The notes: generated by a model not told the origin, from the sequence alone. Shown: positions 40,936 through 49,636, counted from the first letter of the stretch. The stretch: 64,000 nucleotides of DNA from Catellatospora paridis (GCF_009720365.1 NZ_WBZD01000017.1:124001-188000); one strand, 5' to 3'. A program made the numbers and translations.

Positions 40936-41820
40936 CTAGGCGGGAAAGCTCCCGGCGCGGCCGAGCATGGCCGGGGCCGTGATGCCGAGTCGTTCGGCGA
41001 TCCAGGCGCCGGTCACCGCCAGCCCGTCGAGCTGCACGCCGGTGTCGATCCCCGAGCGGTCCAGCAGGTAGGCGAGGTCCTCGGTGGCGATGTTGCCGGT
41101 CGCGGCCGGGGCGAACGGGCAGCCCCCGATGCCGCCGATGCTGGCGTCCAGTGCCAGGACCCCGTGCTCCAGCGCGGCCAGCGCGTTGGCGTATCCCGTG
41201 TTGCGGGTGTTGTGGAAGTGTGCCCGCAGCGCGACGTCCGGCGCGACCTCGCGTACGGCGGTGACCAGCGCGGCGACCTGGCGGGGCACGCCGACGCCGA
41301 TGGTGTCGGCCAGGCAGATCTCGTCCGGCGCGACCCGCGCGGCGGCGATCAGCCCGGCCACGTGCCCAACGGCGACCTCTCCCGTGAACGGGCAGCCGAA
41401 CGCGGCGGCGACGGTCAGTGTGGTGCGCAGCCCCGCCGCGCGGGCGTCGGCGGCGACGGCATCCCACTGGGCGAGGGACGCGGCGGTGGTCATGCCCTGG
41501 TTGCGCTGTGAGAACTCGTCGGTGGCGACCAGCACGTAGTTGACCTCGTCCACGCCAGCCGAGGCCAGCGCACGATCGAGGCCGCGCCGGTTGAGCACCA
41601 GGCCGATGTAGGAGACGTCCGCGCGCCGGGGGACCGCCGCGAGCACCGCCTCGGCGTCGGCCAGCTGCGGCACCCGCGCCGGATGGGCGAACGCGACGGC
41701 CTCGACGCGGTGCACTCCCGCGGCGAGCGCGCGCGTGATGTACTCGACCTTCACCTCGGTGGACAGCAGCGTCTTCTCGTTCTGCAGCCCGTCGCGCGGG
41801 CCGACCTCCACGATCTCCAC
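40936..41820 (-). CDS. HMG-CoA-lyase-family protein
   Basis: This 294-residue DRE-TIM barrel has R9 and D10 with Q13 in EVGPRDGLQNE, the metal histidines H201 and H203 (RAHFHNTRNTGYAN) and the catalytic cysteine C234 in GIGGCPFAP. It cleaves a 3-hydroxy-3-methyl-dicarboxylyl-CoA into acetyl-CoA or a homologue and a keto acid. GTG 41820 has a GAGGG site; longer in-frame starts run through operator site 7. A substrate other than HMG-CoA is possible given the pathway. It is the intact counterpart of the fused segment at 14963-15949. Confidence 0.9.
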   Translation of the reverse strand: MEIVEVGPRDGLQNEKTLLSTEVKVEYITRALAAGVHRVEAVAFAHPARVPQLADAEAVLAAVPRRADVSYIGLVLNRRGLDRALASAGVDEVNYVLVATDEFSQRNQGMTTAASLAQWDAVAADARAAGLRTTLTVAAAFGCPFTGEVAVGHVAGLIAAARVAPDEICLADTIGVGVPRQVAALVTAVREVAPDVALRAHFHNTRNTGYANALAALEHGVLALDASIGGIGGCPFAPAATGNIATEDLAYLLDRSGIDTGVQLDGLAVTGAWIAERLGITAPAMLGRAGSFPA

Positions 41821-41840
41821 GGCACCCTCGGTTCCTCTAG

Positions 41841-41855
41841 CGAAACGGCGTTTCC
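41841..41855. promoter_or_regulatory. Putative IclR-type operator, site 7, with promoter
   Basis: CGAAAC-GGC-GTTTCC lies between divergent HMG-CoA-lyase and CoA-transferase genes. On the plus strand TAGGAT (41862-41867) is a reasonable -10 seven bases after it, so the operator would occupy the -35/-10 spacer. The flank GGTTCCTCTAG is shared with sites 1 and 9. Confidence 0.72.
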
Positions 41856-41873
41856 AAAGCATAGGATGCGGCC

Positions 41874-43067
41874 GTGACAGGCGCACTATCCGACGTCAGG
41901 GTGATCGAGACCGGCACGCTGCTGGCCGGCCCGTTCTGCGGCCAGCTGCTCGGCGACTTCGGCGCCGAGGTCATCAAGCTCGAGGACCCGGGCAAGGGCG
42001 ACCCGATGCGCCAGTGGGGCCGGGAGAAGCCGCACGGGCAGTCGCTGTGGTGGCCGGTGGTGGCCCGCAACAAGAAGTCGGTCACCTGCAACCTGCGCGT
42101 ACGCGAGGGCCAGGACCTGGTGCGCCGCCTGGTCGCCGACGCGGACGTGCTGCTGGAGAACTTCCGTCCCGGCACCCTGGAGCGCTGGGGGCTGGGCTGG
42201 GCCGAGCTGTCCGCGATCAACCCGCGGCTGATCCTGGTCCGGGTCACCGGCTACGGCCAGACCGGGCCGTACGCGCCGCGCGCCGGGTTCGGCTCGATCG
42301 GCGAGGCGATGGGTGGCATCCGCTACGTCACCGGCGAACCCGACCGGCCGCCGTCGCGCTCCGGCATCTCGCTGGGCGACTCCCTGGCGGCGACGTACGC
42401 CGCGAACGGCGCCCTGGCGGCCCTGCACGCCCGCGAGCGGACCGGGCGCGGGCAGGTCGTCGACTCGGCGATCTACGAGGCGGTGCTGGCCATGATGGAG
42501 TCGCTGCTGCCCGAGTGGGCGGTGGCCGGCTACCAGCGCGAGCGCACCGGCGCGGTGCTGCCCAACGTCGCCCCGAGCAACGCCTACCCGACCGCCGACG
42601 GCACCGAGGTGCTGGTCGCCGCCAACCAGGACACCGTGTTCGGGCGGCTGTGCGAGGTCATGGGGACGCCGGAGCTGGCCGCCGACCCGCGATACGCTAC
42701 CCACGGCGCCCGCGGCGCGCACCAGACCGAGCTGGACGACCTGATCGCCGCGTGGACCCGCACCCAGCCCGCGGACAGGCTGCTGGCCGCGCTGCACGAG
42801 GCGGGGGTCCCGGCGGGCGGCGTCTACACGGCCAAGGACATGCTGGCCGACCCGCACATCGCCGCCCGGGAGGCGATCGTGCGCGTGCCGCACCCCGACT
42901 TCGGCGAGCTGCCGATGCAGAACGTCGCCCCGCGCCTGTCCGCCGACCCCGGCTCGGTGCGCTGGGCCGGACCTGCGCTGGGCCAGCACAACGACGAGGT
43001 GTACGGCAGCCTGCTGGGACTGTCCGAGACCGAGCGGGCGCAGCTGCGCGAGCGGGGCGTCATCTGA
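41874..43067 (+). CDS. CaiB/BaiF class III CoA-transferase, third copy
   Basis: This 397-residue protein has LGDFGAEVIKLEDPGKGDPMRQWGR, ENFRPGTLERWGLGW and the catalytic aspartate D169 in SRSGISLGDSLAA. It resembles the second copy closely in the NFRPGTLERWG region. GTG 41874 lies six bases after a possible TAGGAT -10, so the message may have little or no leader. Its stop overlaps the isochorismatase start by TGATG. It could activate the dicarboxylate released by that amidase. Confidence 0.9.
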   Translation: MTGALSDVRVIETGTLLAGPFCGQLLGDFGAEVIKLEDPGKGDPMRQWGREKPHGQSLWWPVVARNKKSVTCNLRVREGQDLVRRLVADADVLLENFRPGTLERWGLGWAELSAINPRLILVRVTGYGQTGPYAPRAGFGSIGEAMGGIRYVTGEPDRPPSRSGISLGDSLAATYAANGALAALHARERTGRGQVVDSAIYEAVLAMMESLLPEWAVAGYQRERTGAVLPNVAPSNAYPTADGTEVLVAANQDTVFGRLCEVMGTPELAADPRYATHGARGAHQTELDDLIAAWTRTQPADRLLAALHEAGVPAGGVYTAKDMLADPHIAAREAIVRVPHPDFGELPMQNVAPRLSADPGSVRWAGPALGQHNDEVYGSLLGLSETERAQLRERGVI

Positions 43068-43687
43068 TGGCGCTGGACGCCGACTACGCGCGGGCCGGGT
43101 TCGCCCGGCGGCTCGGCTGGGGCGAGCGGCCCGCGGTGCTGCTGGTCGACCCGGTGGCCGCGTACACGGTGGACGGTTCGCCGCTGCGGCTCGACACCGG
43201 GCAGGCCGCGCTGGACGCGATGGCCGCGCTGCTGGCGGCCGCGCGCGCGGCCGGGCTGCCGGTGGTGCTGACCGGCGTGCGGTACGCCGACGCCAGTTGC
43301 GCCGAGGCCCCGCTGTTCGCCGCGAAGGTGCCCGCGCTGGCGGCGTTCGCCGCGGGCAGCCCGCTGGGGGAGTTCCCGGCGGAGGTCGCCCCCGCGCGGG
43401 GGGAGCACGTCGTGCTCAAGCACTACGCGAGCGCGTTCGCCGGCACCTCGCTGCCGGCCTGGTTGACCGCCCACCGCGTGGACACCCTCGTCATCGGCGG
43501 CTTCTCGACCAGCGGCTGCGTGCGGGCCTCCGCCGTGGACGCGCTGCAGCACGGCTTCCGGCCCATGGTGGTGCGCGAGGCCTGCGCCGACCGCGACCCC
43601 GGCCCGCACGAGGCCAACCTGTTCGACCTCGACGCCAAGTACGCCGACGTGGTGAGCCTGGCCGAGGCACTGACCCGGCTCGGGTGA
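43067..43687 (+). CDS. Isochorismatase-family cysteine amidohydrolase (maleamate amidase-like)
   Basis: This 206-residue protein has the catalytic triad D28 (LLVDPVAAY), K118 (VVLKHYASAF) and C151 (FSTSGCVRASAVDAL). The Cys places it with amidases of the N-carbamoylsarcosine and maleamate (NicF) type rather than isochorismatase proper. It releases ammonia from an amide such as a half-amide of maleate. ATG 43067 overlaps the CoA-transferase stop, and that coupling fits amide hydrolysis followed by CoA activation of the resulting dicarboxylate. A perfect hairpin terminator lies ten bases after the stop. Confidence 0.88.
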   Translation: MALDADYARAGFARRLGWGERPAVLLVDPVAAYTVDGSPLRLDTGQAALDAMAALLAAARAAGLPVVLTGVRYADASCAEAPLFAAKVPALAAFAAGSPLGEFPAEVAPARGEHVVLKHYASAFAGTSLPAWLTAHRVDTLVIGGFSTSGCVRASAVDALQHGFRPMVVREACADRDPGPHEANLFDLDAKYADVVSLAEALTRLG

Positions 43688-43696
43688 GCGCGGGTA

Positions 43697-43725
43697 CTCC
43701 CCGGCCCGGTGCGCGGGCCGGGGAG
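43697..43725. terminator. Bidirectional hairpin terminator
   Basis: CTCCCCGGCCCG and CGGGCCGGGGAG form a perfect 12-base stem with a five-base loop between convergent amidase and fasciclin genes. U-tracts are absent, as is common in high-GC actinobacteria. Confidence 0.75.
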
Positions 43726-43738
43726 CGGTTCGGTCAGG

Positions 43739-44347
43739 TCAGGACTGCGGCATCAGCACGGTGTCGACGATGTACACGGTGCCGTTGCGGGTCTGCACGT
43801 TGCCGCAGACCACCTTCGCGCTGTCGTTGACCTTGAAGTCGGCGCCGCTGCCGGACACGGTCAGGTCCTGGCCCTCCAGGGTCTTGTGGGTGCCCGCGAG
43901 CTGCTCGGGTGCGGTCTTCCCGGCCACCACGTGGTAGGTCAGGATCTTCGTGAGCAGTTCCTTGTCGGCCAGCACCTTGTCCAGGTCGGCCTTCGGGATC
44001 TTCGCGAAGGCGTCGTTGGTCGGCGCGAAGACGGTGACCGCCTCGGCGTTGTTGAGCGTGTCGACCAGGCCGGCCTGCTTTACCGCGGTGACCAGCGTGG
44101 ACAGCAGCGGGTTGCCCGAGGCGGCGGTCGCCACCGGTTGCTGGGCCATCGCCTCGAAGCTGCCCGGGTTGCTCGAGTCCTGCGGTACGGCCGCGCAGCC
44201 GGGCCCGAACTCCTCCGCGGCCATCGCGGATACGGTGCCGCCCGTGGTCTGGGTGGCCATGGTGTCGGCGCCACAGGCCGTCAGGGCCAGCGGGAACGCA
44301 AAGGCGCCGGCTGCCGCGAGCGCGGTCAGCCTCCTCTTGCCGAGCAT
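43739..44347 (-). CDS. Fasciclin (FAS1) domain lipoprotein
   Basis: This 202-residue protein starts with a lipoprotein signal MLGKRRLTALAAAGAFAFP and a lipobox LTAC (Cys25). It continues with a single FAS1 domain: NPLLSTLVTAVKQAGLVDTL, VTVFAPTNDAFAKI, ILTYHVVAGK and NGTVYIVDTVLMP. It is anchored to the outer face of the membrane and probably mediates adhesion or cell-surface contacts. It is separate from the catabolic genes. Confidence 0.9.
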   Translation of the reverse strand: MLGKRRLTALAAAGAFAFPLALTACGADTMATQTTGGTVSAMAAEEFGPGCAAVPQDSSNPGSFEAMAQQPVATAASGNPLLSTLVTAVKQAGLVDTLNNAEAVTVFAPTNDAFAKIPKADLDKVLADKELLTKILTYHVVAGKTAPEQLAGTHKTLEGQDLTVSGSGADFKVNDSAKVVCGNVQTRNGTVYIVDTVLMPQS

Positions 44348-44427
44348 GTCGGTGTCCTTCCTCCGGTGAGACTTCAGGAGGGATTCGGCACCGGGCCTGG
44401 CACGGTTTGGTCAGATAGCCGGATTTT

Positions 44428-46245
44428 TTAGTTTTCTGCTTTCTGAGTGCTTTGGGAATATCTTTCGGGTGATGCGTAGAGCGCGTCGATCTCGGAGGCG
44501 TACTTGCGGACGATCGCCGCTCGGCGCAGCTTCAGCGTCGGCGTCAGCTCGTCCCCGCCCGGCGCCCACACCGCGTCCAGCACCTCGTACCGCTTGATCT
44601 GTTCGACCCGGGACAGCTCGGCGTTGCCGGCGGCGACCCCGGCCGCGATCGCGTCGGCGACCGTCTCCGCGCCGTGCCGCGCGGTGTGCGACGCCACCGT
44701 CTCCGGGTCGACCACGATCAGAGCCACGTTGTACGGTCGCCCGTCACCCACCACGACCAGCGCGCCGATCAGCGGGCACGCCGACTTGACCACGCCCTCG
44801 ATGTTGGCCGGGGACATGTTCTTGCCCGCCGCGTTGATGATCAGTTCCTTCTTGCGGTCCACGATGGACACGTAGCCCTCGGCGTCGATCGTGGCCACGT
44901 CCCCGGTGCGCAGCCAGCCGTCGGCGTCGAACGCCTCGGCGGTGCGGGCCGGGTCGCGATGGTAGCCGCGGGTCACCAGCGGCCCGCGGATCAGCAGCTC
45001 GCCGTCGTCGGCCAGGCGCACCTGCACCCCGGGCGCGGGGATGCCGACGGTGCCGGGGCGGATCGCCTCGGGCGGGTTGAGCGTGCTCGCGCCGCAGGTC
45101 TCCGACATGCCCCAGATCTCGCAGACGGGCAACCCGAGGTCGAGGAAGAACTCCAGCACCGGCACGGGCAGCGCGGCCGCCCCGCACATCGCCCAGCGCA
45201 TGCGGTCCATGCCCAGCCGGGCCAGCACCTGACCGAGCACCAGCCGGTCCGCCAGGCGCGCCAGCGCCCGCGATCCCGGCCCGCCTCGCCTGCCTCGGCC
45301 CCACCGCAGCGCGAGCCGGAACGCCCACCGCCGCGGCGCGGGCGCGTCGAGCAGGGCGTCGGAGATCCGGGCGCGCATCTTCTCGAACACCCGCGGCACC
45401 GCCGCCCAGTACGTCGGGCGCACCTGGGCCAGGGCCGCACCGAGCTGGGTCAGGTCGGCCAGGCAGGTGATCCGCGCGCCGTAGAGCAGCTGCAGGTAAT
45501 GGCTGGCCAGGCGATCGGCGACGTGCGCGGCGGGCAGGTAGGACAGCCCGTGGTCGGTCCGGTGCAGCGGGAACAGCGCGGTCACCGCGTCGGCCTCGGC
45601 CAGCAGGTTGGCGTGGGTCAGCTCGACGCCCTTGGGCGGGCCGGTGGTGCCCGAGGTGTAGATGAGGGTGAGCAGGTCGTCGGGCTGCACGGCACGCCAC
45701 GCGGCGTCGAAGTCGAAGCCAGGCTCGGCCAGCGCGCACAGCTCGTCCAGCGTGATCGTGCCCGCGGGCCGGCCGTCCACGCAGACCAGGTGGTCATAGT
45801 CGGCCCCGCTGGCCACGATGCGCGCCGCGTACTGCTGCTCGCAGACGACGATCCGGGCCTGCGCGTTGTCGAGCACGTACGCGATCTGCGCCGGCGACGA
45901 GGTGTTGTAGACGGAGAACGGCACCGCGCCCAGGTGGATCGCGGCGGTGTCGGCGAGGTGGAACTCAGGCCGGTTGGCCAGCATCAGCGCCACGGTCTGC
46001 CCCCGGCGCACGCCCGCACCCGCCAGGCCCGCCGCGATGGCGCGCACCCGCGCGGCGTACTCGCGCCAGGTCAGCTCGGTGTCGGAGCCGTATGCGCCGA
46101 GCGCGACGGTGTCCGGCTGCACCGCTGCGGTGGCCTGGAAGGCCGCGCACAGGGTCGCGGCACGCGGTGCCGGGCCGGGCAGGACCGCCCCGGGCGACAG
46201 TGCCGGAGCGGGGCTGTCTCCGTCGGTCGGGCTGGCGGGGTGCAT
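44428..46245 (-). CDS. Long-chain acyl-CoA synthetase (AMP-forming)
   Basis: This 605-residue adenylate-forming enzyme has YTSGTTGPPKGVELTH, the long-chain-type YLPAAHVADRL, EIWGMSETCGAS, DGWLRTGDVATIDAEGYVSIVDRKKELII and a late lysine in LTPTLKLRRAAIV. It activates long-chain or branched fatty acids. ATG 46245 follows GGAAAGGA. Phytol released from chlorophyll would need such activation after oxidation, but general fatty-acid use is equally likely. The last 40 bases are AT-rich compared with the rest. It lies 20 bases from the upstream dehydrogenase stop, as an operon. Confidence 0.88.
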   Translation of the reverse strand: MHPASPTDGDSPAPALSPGAVLPGPAPRAATLCAAFQATAAVQPDTVALGAYGSDTELTWREYAARVRAIAAGLAGAGVRRGQTVALMLANRPEFHLADTAAIHLGAVPFSVYNTSSPAQIAYVLDNAQARIVVCEQQYAARIVASGADYDHLVCVDGRPAGTITLDELCALAEPGFDFDAAWRAVQPDDLLTLIYTSGTTGPPKGVELTHANLLAEADAVTALFPLHRTDHGLSYLPAAHVADRLASHYLQLLYGARITCLADLTQLGAALAQVRPTYWAAVPRVFEKMRARISDALLDAPAPRRWAFRLALRWGRGRRGGPGSRALARLADRLVLGQVLARLGMDRMRWAMCGAAALPVPVLEFFLDLGLPVCEIWGMSETCGASTLNPPEAIRPGTVGIPAPGVQVRLADDGELLIRGPLVTRGYHRDPARTAEAFDADGWLRTGDVATIDAEGYVSIVDRKKELIINAAGKNMSPANIEGVVKSACPLIGALVVVGDGRPYNVALIVVDPETVASHTARHGAETVADAIAAGVAAGNAELSRVEQIKRYEVLDAVWAPGGDELTPTLKLRRAAIVRKYASEIDALYASPERYSQSTQKAEN

Positions 46246-46265
46246 CGGGTCCTTTCCGGAACGGG

Positions 46266-47768
46266 TCAGCGCAGGTGCAGCAGTTGCACGGCGCGCACGG
46301 CGACGGTCAGCGCGCGGGCGTAGCGGGCCTGTCCGGGGCCGGTCGGCGGGGCGAGGTTCAGGCGCTGGTGGGCGATGGTCTGCGGGGCGGTGTAGGCGAG
46401 CAGTCCGGCCGTGCCATGGCGGCGGCCCAGCCCCGACGACTTCATGCCGCCCATGGGTGCGTCGTGCGAGGCGTACGCGGCGGCGTAGCCCTCGTTGATG
46501 TTCACGGTCCCGGCCCGCAGCCGCCGGGCCAGCGCCCGTGCCGCGCCGGTGTCCCGGCTGAACACGGCGGCGTTGAGGCCGTACTCGGTGTCGTTGGCCA
46601 GCTCGACGGCGGCGTCGTCGCCGGACACCGCGAACACGGCCACCACCGGCCCGAACGTCTCCTCGCGATACACCGCCATGGCCGGGGTGACCCCGGCCAG
46701 CACGGTCGGTTCGTGGAACAGCGGCCCGAGGTCGGGGCGGGCCGCACCGCCGGCCAGCACCACCGCGCCGCGCCCGGTCGCGTCCTCGACGTGGCGGCGG
46801 ACCGTGGCCAGCACGCGCGGCAGGCTCAGCGAGCCCATCTGCGGGCCGTAGTCCAGGTCGGCGGCCAGCCGCAGCCCGCGCACCAGCGGCAGGAAGCGGT
46901 CCAGGAAGGCGTCGTGCACGCGCTCGTGCACGATGATGCGCTCGGCGGACAGGCACAGCTGCCCGGCGCTGGCGAAGCACGCCCGGACGGCGGCGTGGGC
47001 GGCCTGGTCGAGGTCGGCGTCGGCGCGCACCAGCAGGGAGTTCTTGCCGCCGAGCTCCAGCGAGCAGCCGATGAGCCGCCGCCCGGCCCCGGTCGCGACC
47101 GCCCGGCCCGCGGCCGTGGAACCGGTCAGGCACAGGTGGTCCGCGCCGTCGAGGAGGGCGTCGCCGATGTCCGCGGGCTCGCCGGTCACCTGCTGCCACA
47201 CCCCGTCCGGCAGCCCGGCCTCGGTCATCAGGTCCCGTGCCCAGGCCGCGGTCCGCGCGGTCTGGGTGTCCGGCTTGTGCACCACCGCGTTCCCGGCCAG
47301 CAGCGCGGGCACGATGTCGGTCACGGCCAGCGCCAGCGGATAGTTCCACGGCGTGATCACGGCGACCACGCCGAGCGGATGGCGCACCTCGACCGCGTAC
47401 GTCAGCAGCGGCAGCGCGCCACCACGGCGGCGCGGCCGCAGCAGGCGGGGCGCGCGGCGGGCGTAGTACGTGCTGACCAGCGCCGCGTCCAGCACCTCCT
47501 CGTGCGCGTGCAGCCGGGCCTTGCCGGTCTCGCGCTGCACCAGGTCGAGGATCTCGTCCTGGCGGCGCAGCAGCAGCTCCGCGAAGCGGCGCACCGGCCG
47601 GGCGCGCTCGCGCGGCGGCAGCGCCGCCCAGCCCGACTGGGCCGCGCGGGCTCGGGCGTACGCCAGCGCGACATCGTCGGCAGTGGACTGCCGCACGGGC
47701 GGGAGGGGCTCGCCGGTGAGCGGCGCCAGTGGCACGGCGTCGGCCCCACGGCATGCAGGGGTGCCCAT
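46266..47768 (-). CDS. Aldehyde dehydrogenase, succinate-semialdehyde-dehydrogenase-like
   Basis: This 500-residue protein has GVVAVITPWNYPLAL, the catalytic Glu in CSLELGGKNSLLV, the nucleophilic Cys in SAGQLCLSAERI and the C-terminal PMGGMKSSGLGRRHG. It matches the succinate-semialdehyde dehydrogenase (GabD2-like) group. ATG 47768 is preferred to upstream in-frame starts. With the acyl-CoA ligase it can convert a fatty aldehyde into an acyl-CoA in two steps. It is divergent to the enoyl-CoA hydratase, sharing the palindrome at 47840-47853. Confidence 0.88.
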   Translation of the reverse strand: MGTPACRGADAVPLAPLTGEPLPPVRQSTADDVALAYARARAAQSGWAALPPRERARPVRRFAELLLRRQDEILDLVQRETGKARLHAHEEVLDAALVSTYYARRAPRLLRPRRRGGALPLLTYAVEVRHPLGVVAVITPWNYPLALAVTDIVPALLAGNAVVHKPDTQTARTAAWARDLMTEAGLPDGVWQQVTGEPADIGDALLDGADHLCLTGSTAAGRAVATGAGRRLIGCSLELGGKNSLLVRADADLDQAAHAAVRACFASAGQLCLSAERIIVHERVHDAFLDRFLPLVRGLRLAADLDYGPQMGSLSLPRVLATVRRHVEDATGRGAVVLAGGAARPDLGPLFHEPTVLAGVTPAMAVYREETFGPVVAVFAVSGDDAAVELANDTEYGLNAAVFSRDTGAARALARRLRAGTVNINEGYAAAYASHDAPMGGMKSSGLGRRHGTAGLLAYTAPQTIAHQRLNLAPPTGPGQARYARALTVAVRAVQLLHLR

Positions 47769-47839
47769 GCGTGCACGGTAGCCCTTCGTGCCGCAAACGC
47801 AAGAGGTTGCCGAATCAATGCAGGTCAACGCGAGATAAA

Positions 47840-47853
47840 TCAAGCGCGCTTGA
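47840..47853. promoter_or_regulatory. Palindrome TCAAGCGCGCTTGA, possible operator
   Basis: A perfect 14-base palindrome lies between divergent aldehyde dehydrogenase and enoyl-CoA hydratase genes, 71 bases and 33 bases from their likely starts. It differs from the IclR-type motif, so a different regulator is implied. Confidence 0.5.
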
Positions 47854-47885
47854 CTTTTATGGACGCGATGATGAGGGTGGACGCC

Positions 47886-48641
47886 GTGCCGAACCTCGTG
47901 ACTTCGACCGTGGAGCGCGGCGTCGCGACGCTGACGCTCGACTCCCCGCACAATCGCAACGCCCTGTCCGCGGCGCTCGTCGCGCAGCTCGGCGAGGCGC
48001 TGGCCGCCGCGGCGGCGGACCCCGGCGTGCGCGCCGTGGTGCTGACCCACACCGGCCGCGTCTTCTGCGCGGGCGCGGACCTGACCGAGGCCGCCGGCGG
48101 CGGGCTCGCCGAGGGCACGGCGCGCCTGTTGGGGCTGCTGCGAGCCATCGTCGAACTGCCGAAACCGGTGGTGGCGCGGGTGGACGGCCAGGTGCGCGCG
48201 GGCGGGCTGGGCCTGCTCGGGGCGTGTGACATCGCGCTGGCCGGGCCCGCGTCCGGGTTCGCGTTCACCGAGGCCAGGCTGGGCGTCGCCCCCGCGGTGA
48301 TCTCGCTGACCACGCTCACCCGGATGCCCGAACGCGCCGCCGCCCGCTACTACCTGACCGGCGAGGTGTTCGACGCCGCGGCCGCCGTTGCCTGCGGCCT
48401 GGTCACCCAGGCCGGGGACGACGTCGACGTGCTGCTGTCCGAGGTGCTGGCCGGGCTGCGTGCGGCCTCGCCGCAGGGCCTGGCCGCGTCCAAGCTGCTG
48501 ACCACGGCGGCGGTGCGGCGCGCGCTGGACGAACACGGGACGCGGCTGGCCGAGGAGTCGGCGCGGCTGTTCGCCACGGACGAGGCGGTCGAGGGTATGA
48601 CGGCGTTCCTGCAACGGCGCAAGCCGTCGTGGGCGGCCTGA
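47886..48641 (+). CDS. Enoyl-CoA hydratase/isomerase family protein
   Basis: This protein of about 251 residues has the crotonase oxyanion motifs RVFCAGADL and GQVRAGGLGLLGACDIALAG, and a Glu at FTEARLGVAPAV corresponding to the second catalytic acid. The first acid of classical hydratases (in GGGCELAM) is replaced in AGGLGLLG, so water addition may be weaker or the reaction different. GTG 47886 follows GAGGGTGG; in-frame ATGs at 47859, 47868 and 47871 are alternatives. It faces the succinate-semialdehyde-dehydrogenase-like gene. Confidence 0.82.
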   Translation: MPNLVTSTVERGVATLTLDSPHNRNALSAALVAQLGEALAAAAADPGVRAVVLTHTGRVFCAGADLTEAAGGGLAEGTARLLGLLRAIVELPKPVVARVDGQVRAGGLGLLGACDIALAGPASGFAFTEARLGVAPAVISLTTLTRMPERAAARYYLTGEVFDAAAAVACGLVTQAGDDVDVLLSEVLAGLRAASPQGLAASKLLTTAAVRRALDEHGTRLAEESARLFATDEAVEGMTAFLQRRKPSWAA

Positions 48642-48687
48642 CCTGCATATCGATATGTTGGCATAAGTCATTTCTTGTCTCGTCACG

Positions 48688-48702
48688 GGAAACGGTGTTC
48701 CA
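48688..48702. promoter_or_regulatory. Putative IclR-type operator, site 8
   Basis: GGAAAC-GGT-GTTCCA has a perfect left half and a one-base deletion-like right half. It lies 37 bases upstream of the secreted hydrolase start. Confidence 0.5.
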
Positions 48703-48739
48703 CTGTGCGAACCAGATTCCCTCGACGAGAGGAACAGCG

Positions 48740-49636
48740 ATGTACAGACGAGCGATCCTCGTGCTGGCAATGATCGCCGCCGCGGTGGCGGGCGTGGGCT
48801 CGCCCGCCGCGGCCGACAGCTCCACCCCCGGTGCGTACGCCGTGGGTTACGTCGACGCCTCGGTCAGCGCCTCCGGCCGCTCCTTCAGTGCCCGGATCTA
48901 CTACCCGGCGGCGGCCGCGGGGCAGAACGCAGCCGTGGCCGCCGGACGGTTCCCGGCCATCGCCTTCGGGCACGGCTTCCTGCAGAGCGTCAGCAAGTAC
49001 TACAGCACCATGCAGCACCTGGCCTCGTGGGGCTTCGTGGTGGCCGCGCCGACCTCGCAGGGCAGCCTGTTCCCGAGCCACAGCGCCTTCGCCGACGACC
49101 TCAACGCGCAGCTCACCTGGCTGGTCGCGCAGGACAGCACGGCGGGTTCGCGCTTCAATGCGCACATCGTCACCACGAAGCTGGGACTGTCCGGCCACTC
49201 CATGGGCGCCGGCGCGAGCGTGCTGGCCGCGGCCCGCAACCCGGCGGTCACCACCGTGGCCAACCTCGCCGCCGCGGAGACCAACCCGTCGGCGGCCACG
49301 GCGGCGGCCGCGGTACGCGTGCCGATGATGCTGGTCGCCGGGGAGAAGGACGGCACCGCGCCGATCGCGAGCCACCAGCGCCCGATCTACAATGCCAAGC
49401 CCGCGCCCAAGCAGCTGCGCACCATCGTGGGCGGCTTCCACTGCGGCTTCATCGACTCGTCGTCGGTCTTCTGCGACAGCGGCACCATCACCCGCGCGAT
49501 CCAGCTGCAGATCACCCGGCGGGTGCTGACCGACTGGTTCCGTTACTACCTGGCAGGGGACACCACGGCCTACAGCGCCGTGTGGGGCCCCGGCGCGACG
49601 GGCGACCCACAGGTCGTGTTCGAGGGCGTCGCCTAG
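48740..49636 (+). CDS. Secreted alpha/beta hydrolase, chlorophyllase/PET-hydrolase-like
   Basis: This 298-residue protein has a signal peptide (MYRRAILVLAMIAAAVAGVGSPAAA). It is a serine hydrolase with RFPAIAFGHGFLQSVSKYYSTMQHLASWGFVVAAP, the nucleophile S154 in GHSMGAG, D204 in VAGEKDG and H234 in GGFHCGF. The arrangement FPAIAFGHG / GFVVAAP / GHSMG is shared by plant chlorophyllases and by bacterial cutinase-like polyester hydrolases. It acts outside the cell. Because it carries an upstream operator-like site, extracellular de-esterification of a chlorophyll-type substrate is an attractive inference; a polyester or lipid ester is the alternative. Confidence 0.82.
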   Translation: MYRRAILVLAMIAAAVAGVGSPAAADSSTPGAYAVGYVDASVSASGRSFSARIYYPAAAAGQNAAVAAGRFPAIAFGHGFLQSVSKYYSTMQHLASWGFVVAAPTSQGSLFPSHSAFADDLNAQLTWLVAQDSTAGSRFNAHIVTTKLGLSGHSMGAGASVLAAARNPAVTTVANLAAAETNPSAATAAAAVRVPMMLVAGEKDGTAPIASHQRPIYNAKPAPKQLRTIVGGFHCGFIDSSSVFCDSGTITRAIQLQITRRVLTDWFRYYLAGDTTAYSAVWGPGATGDPQVVFEGVA

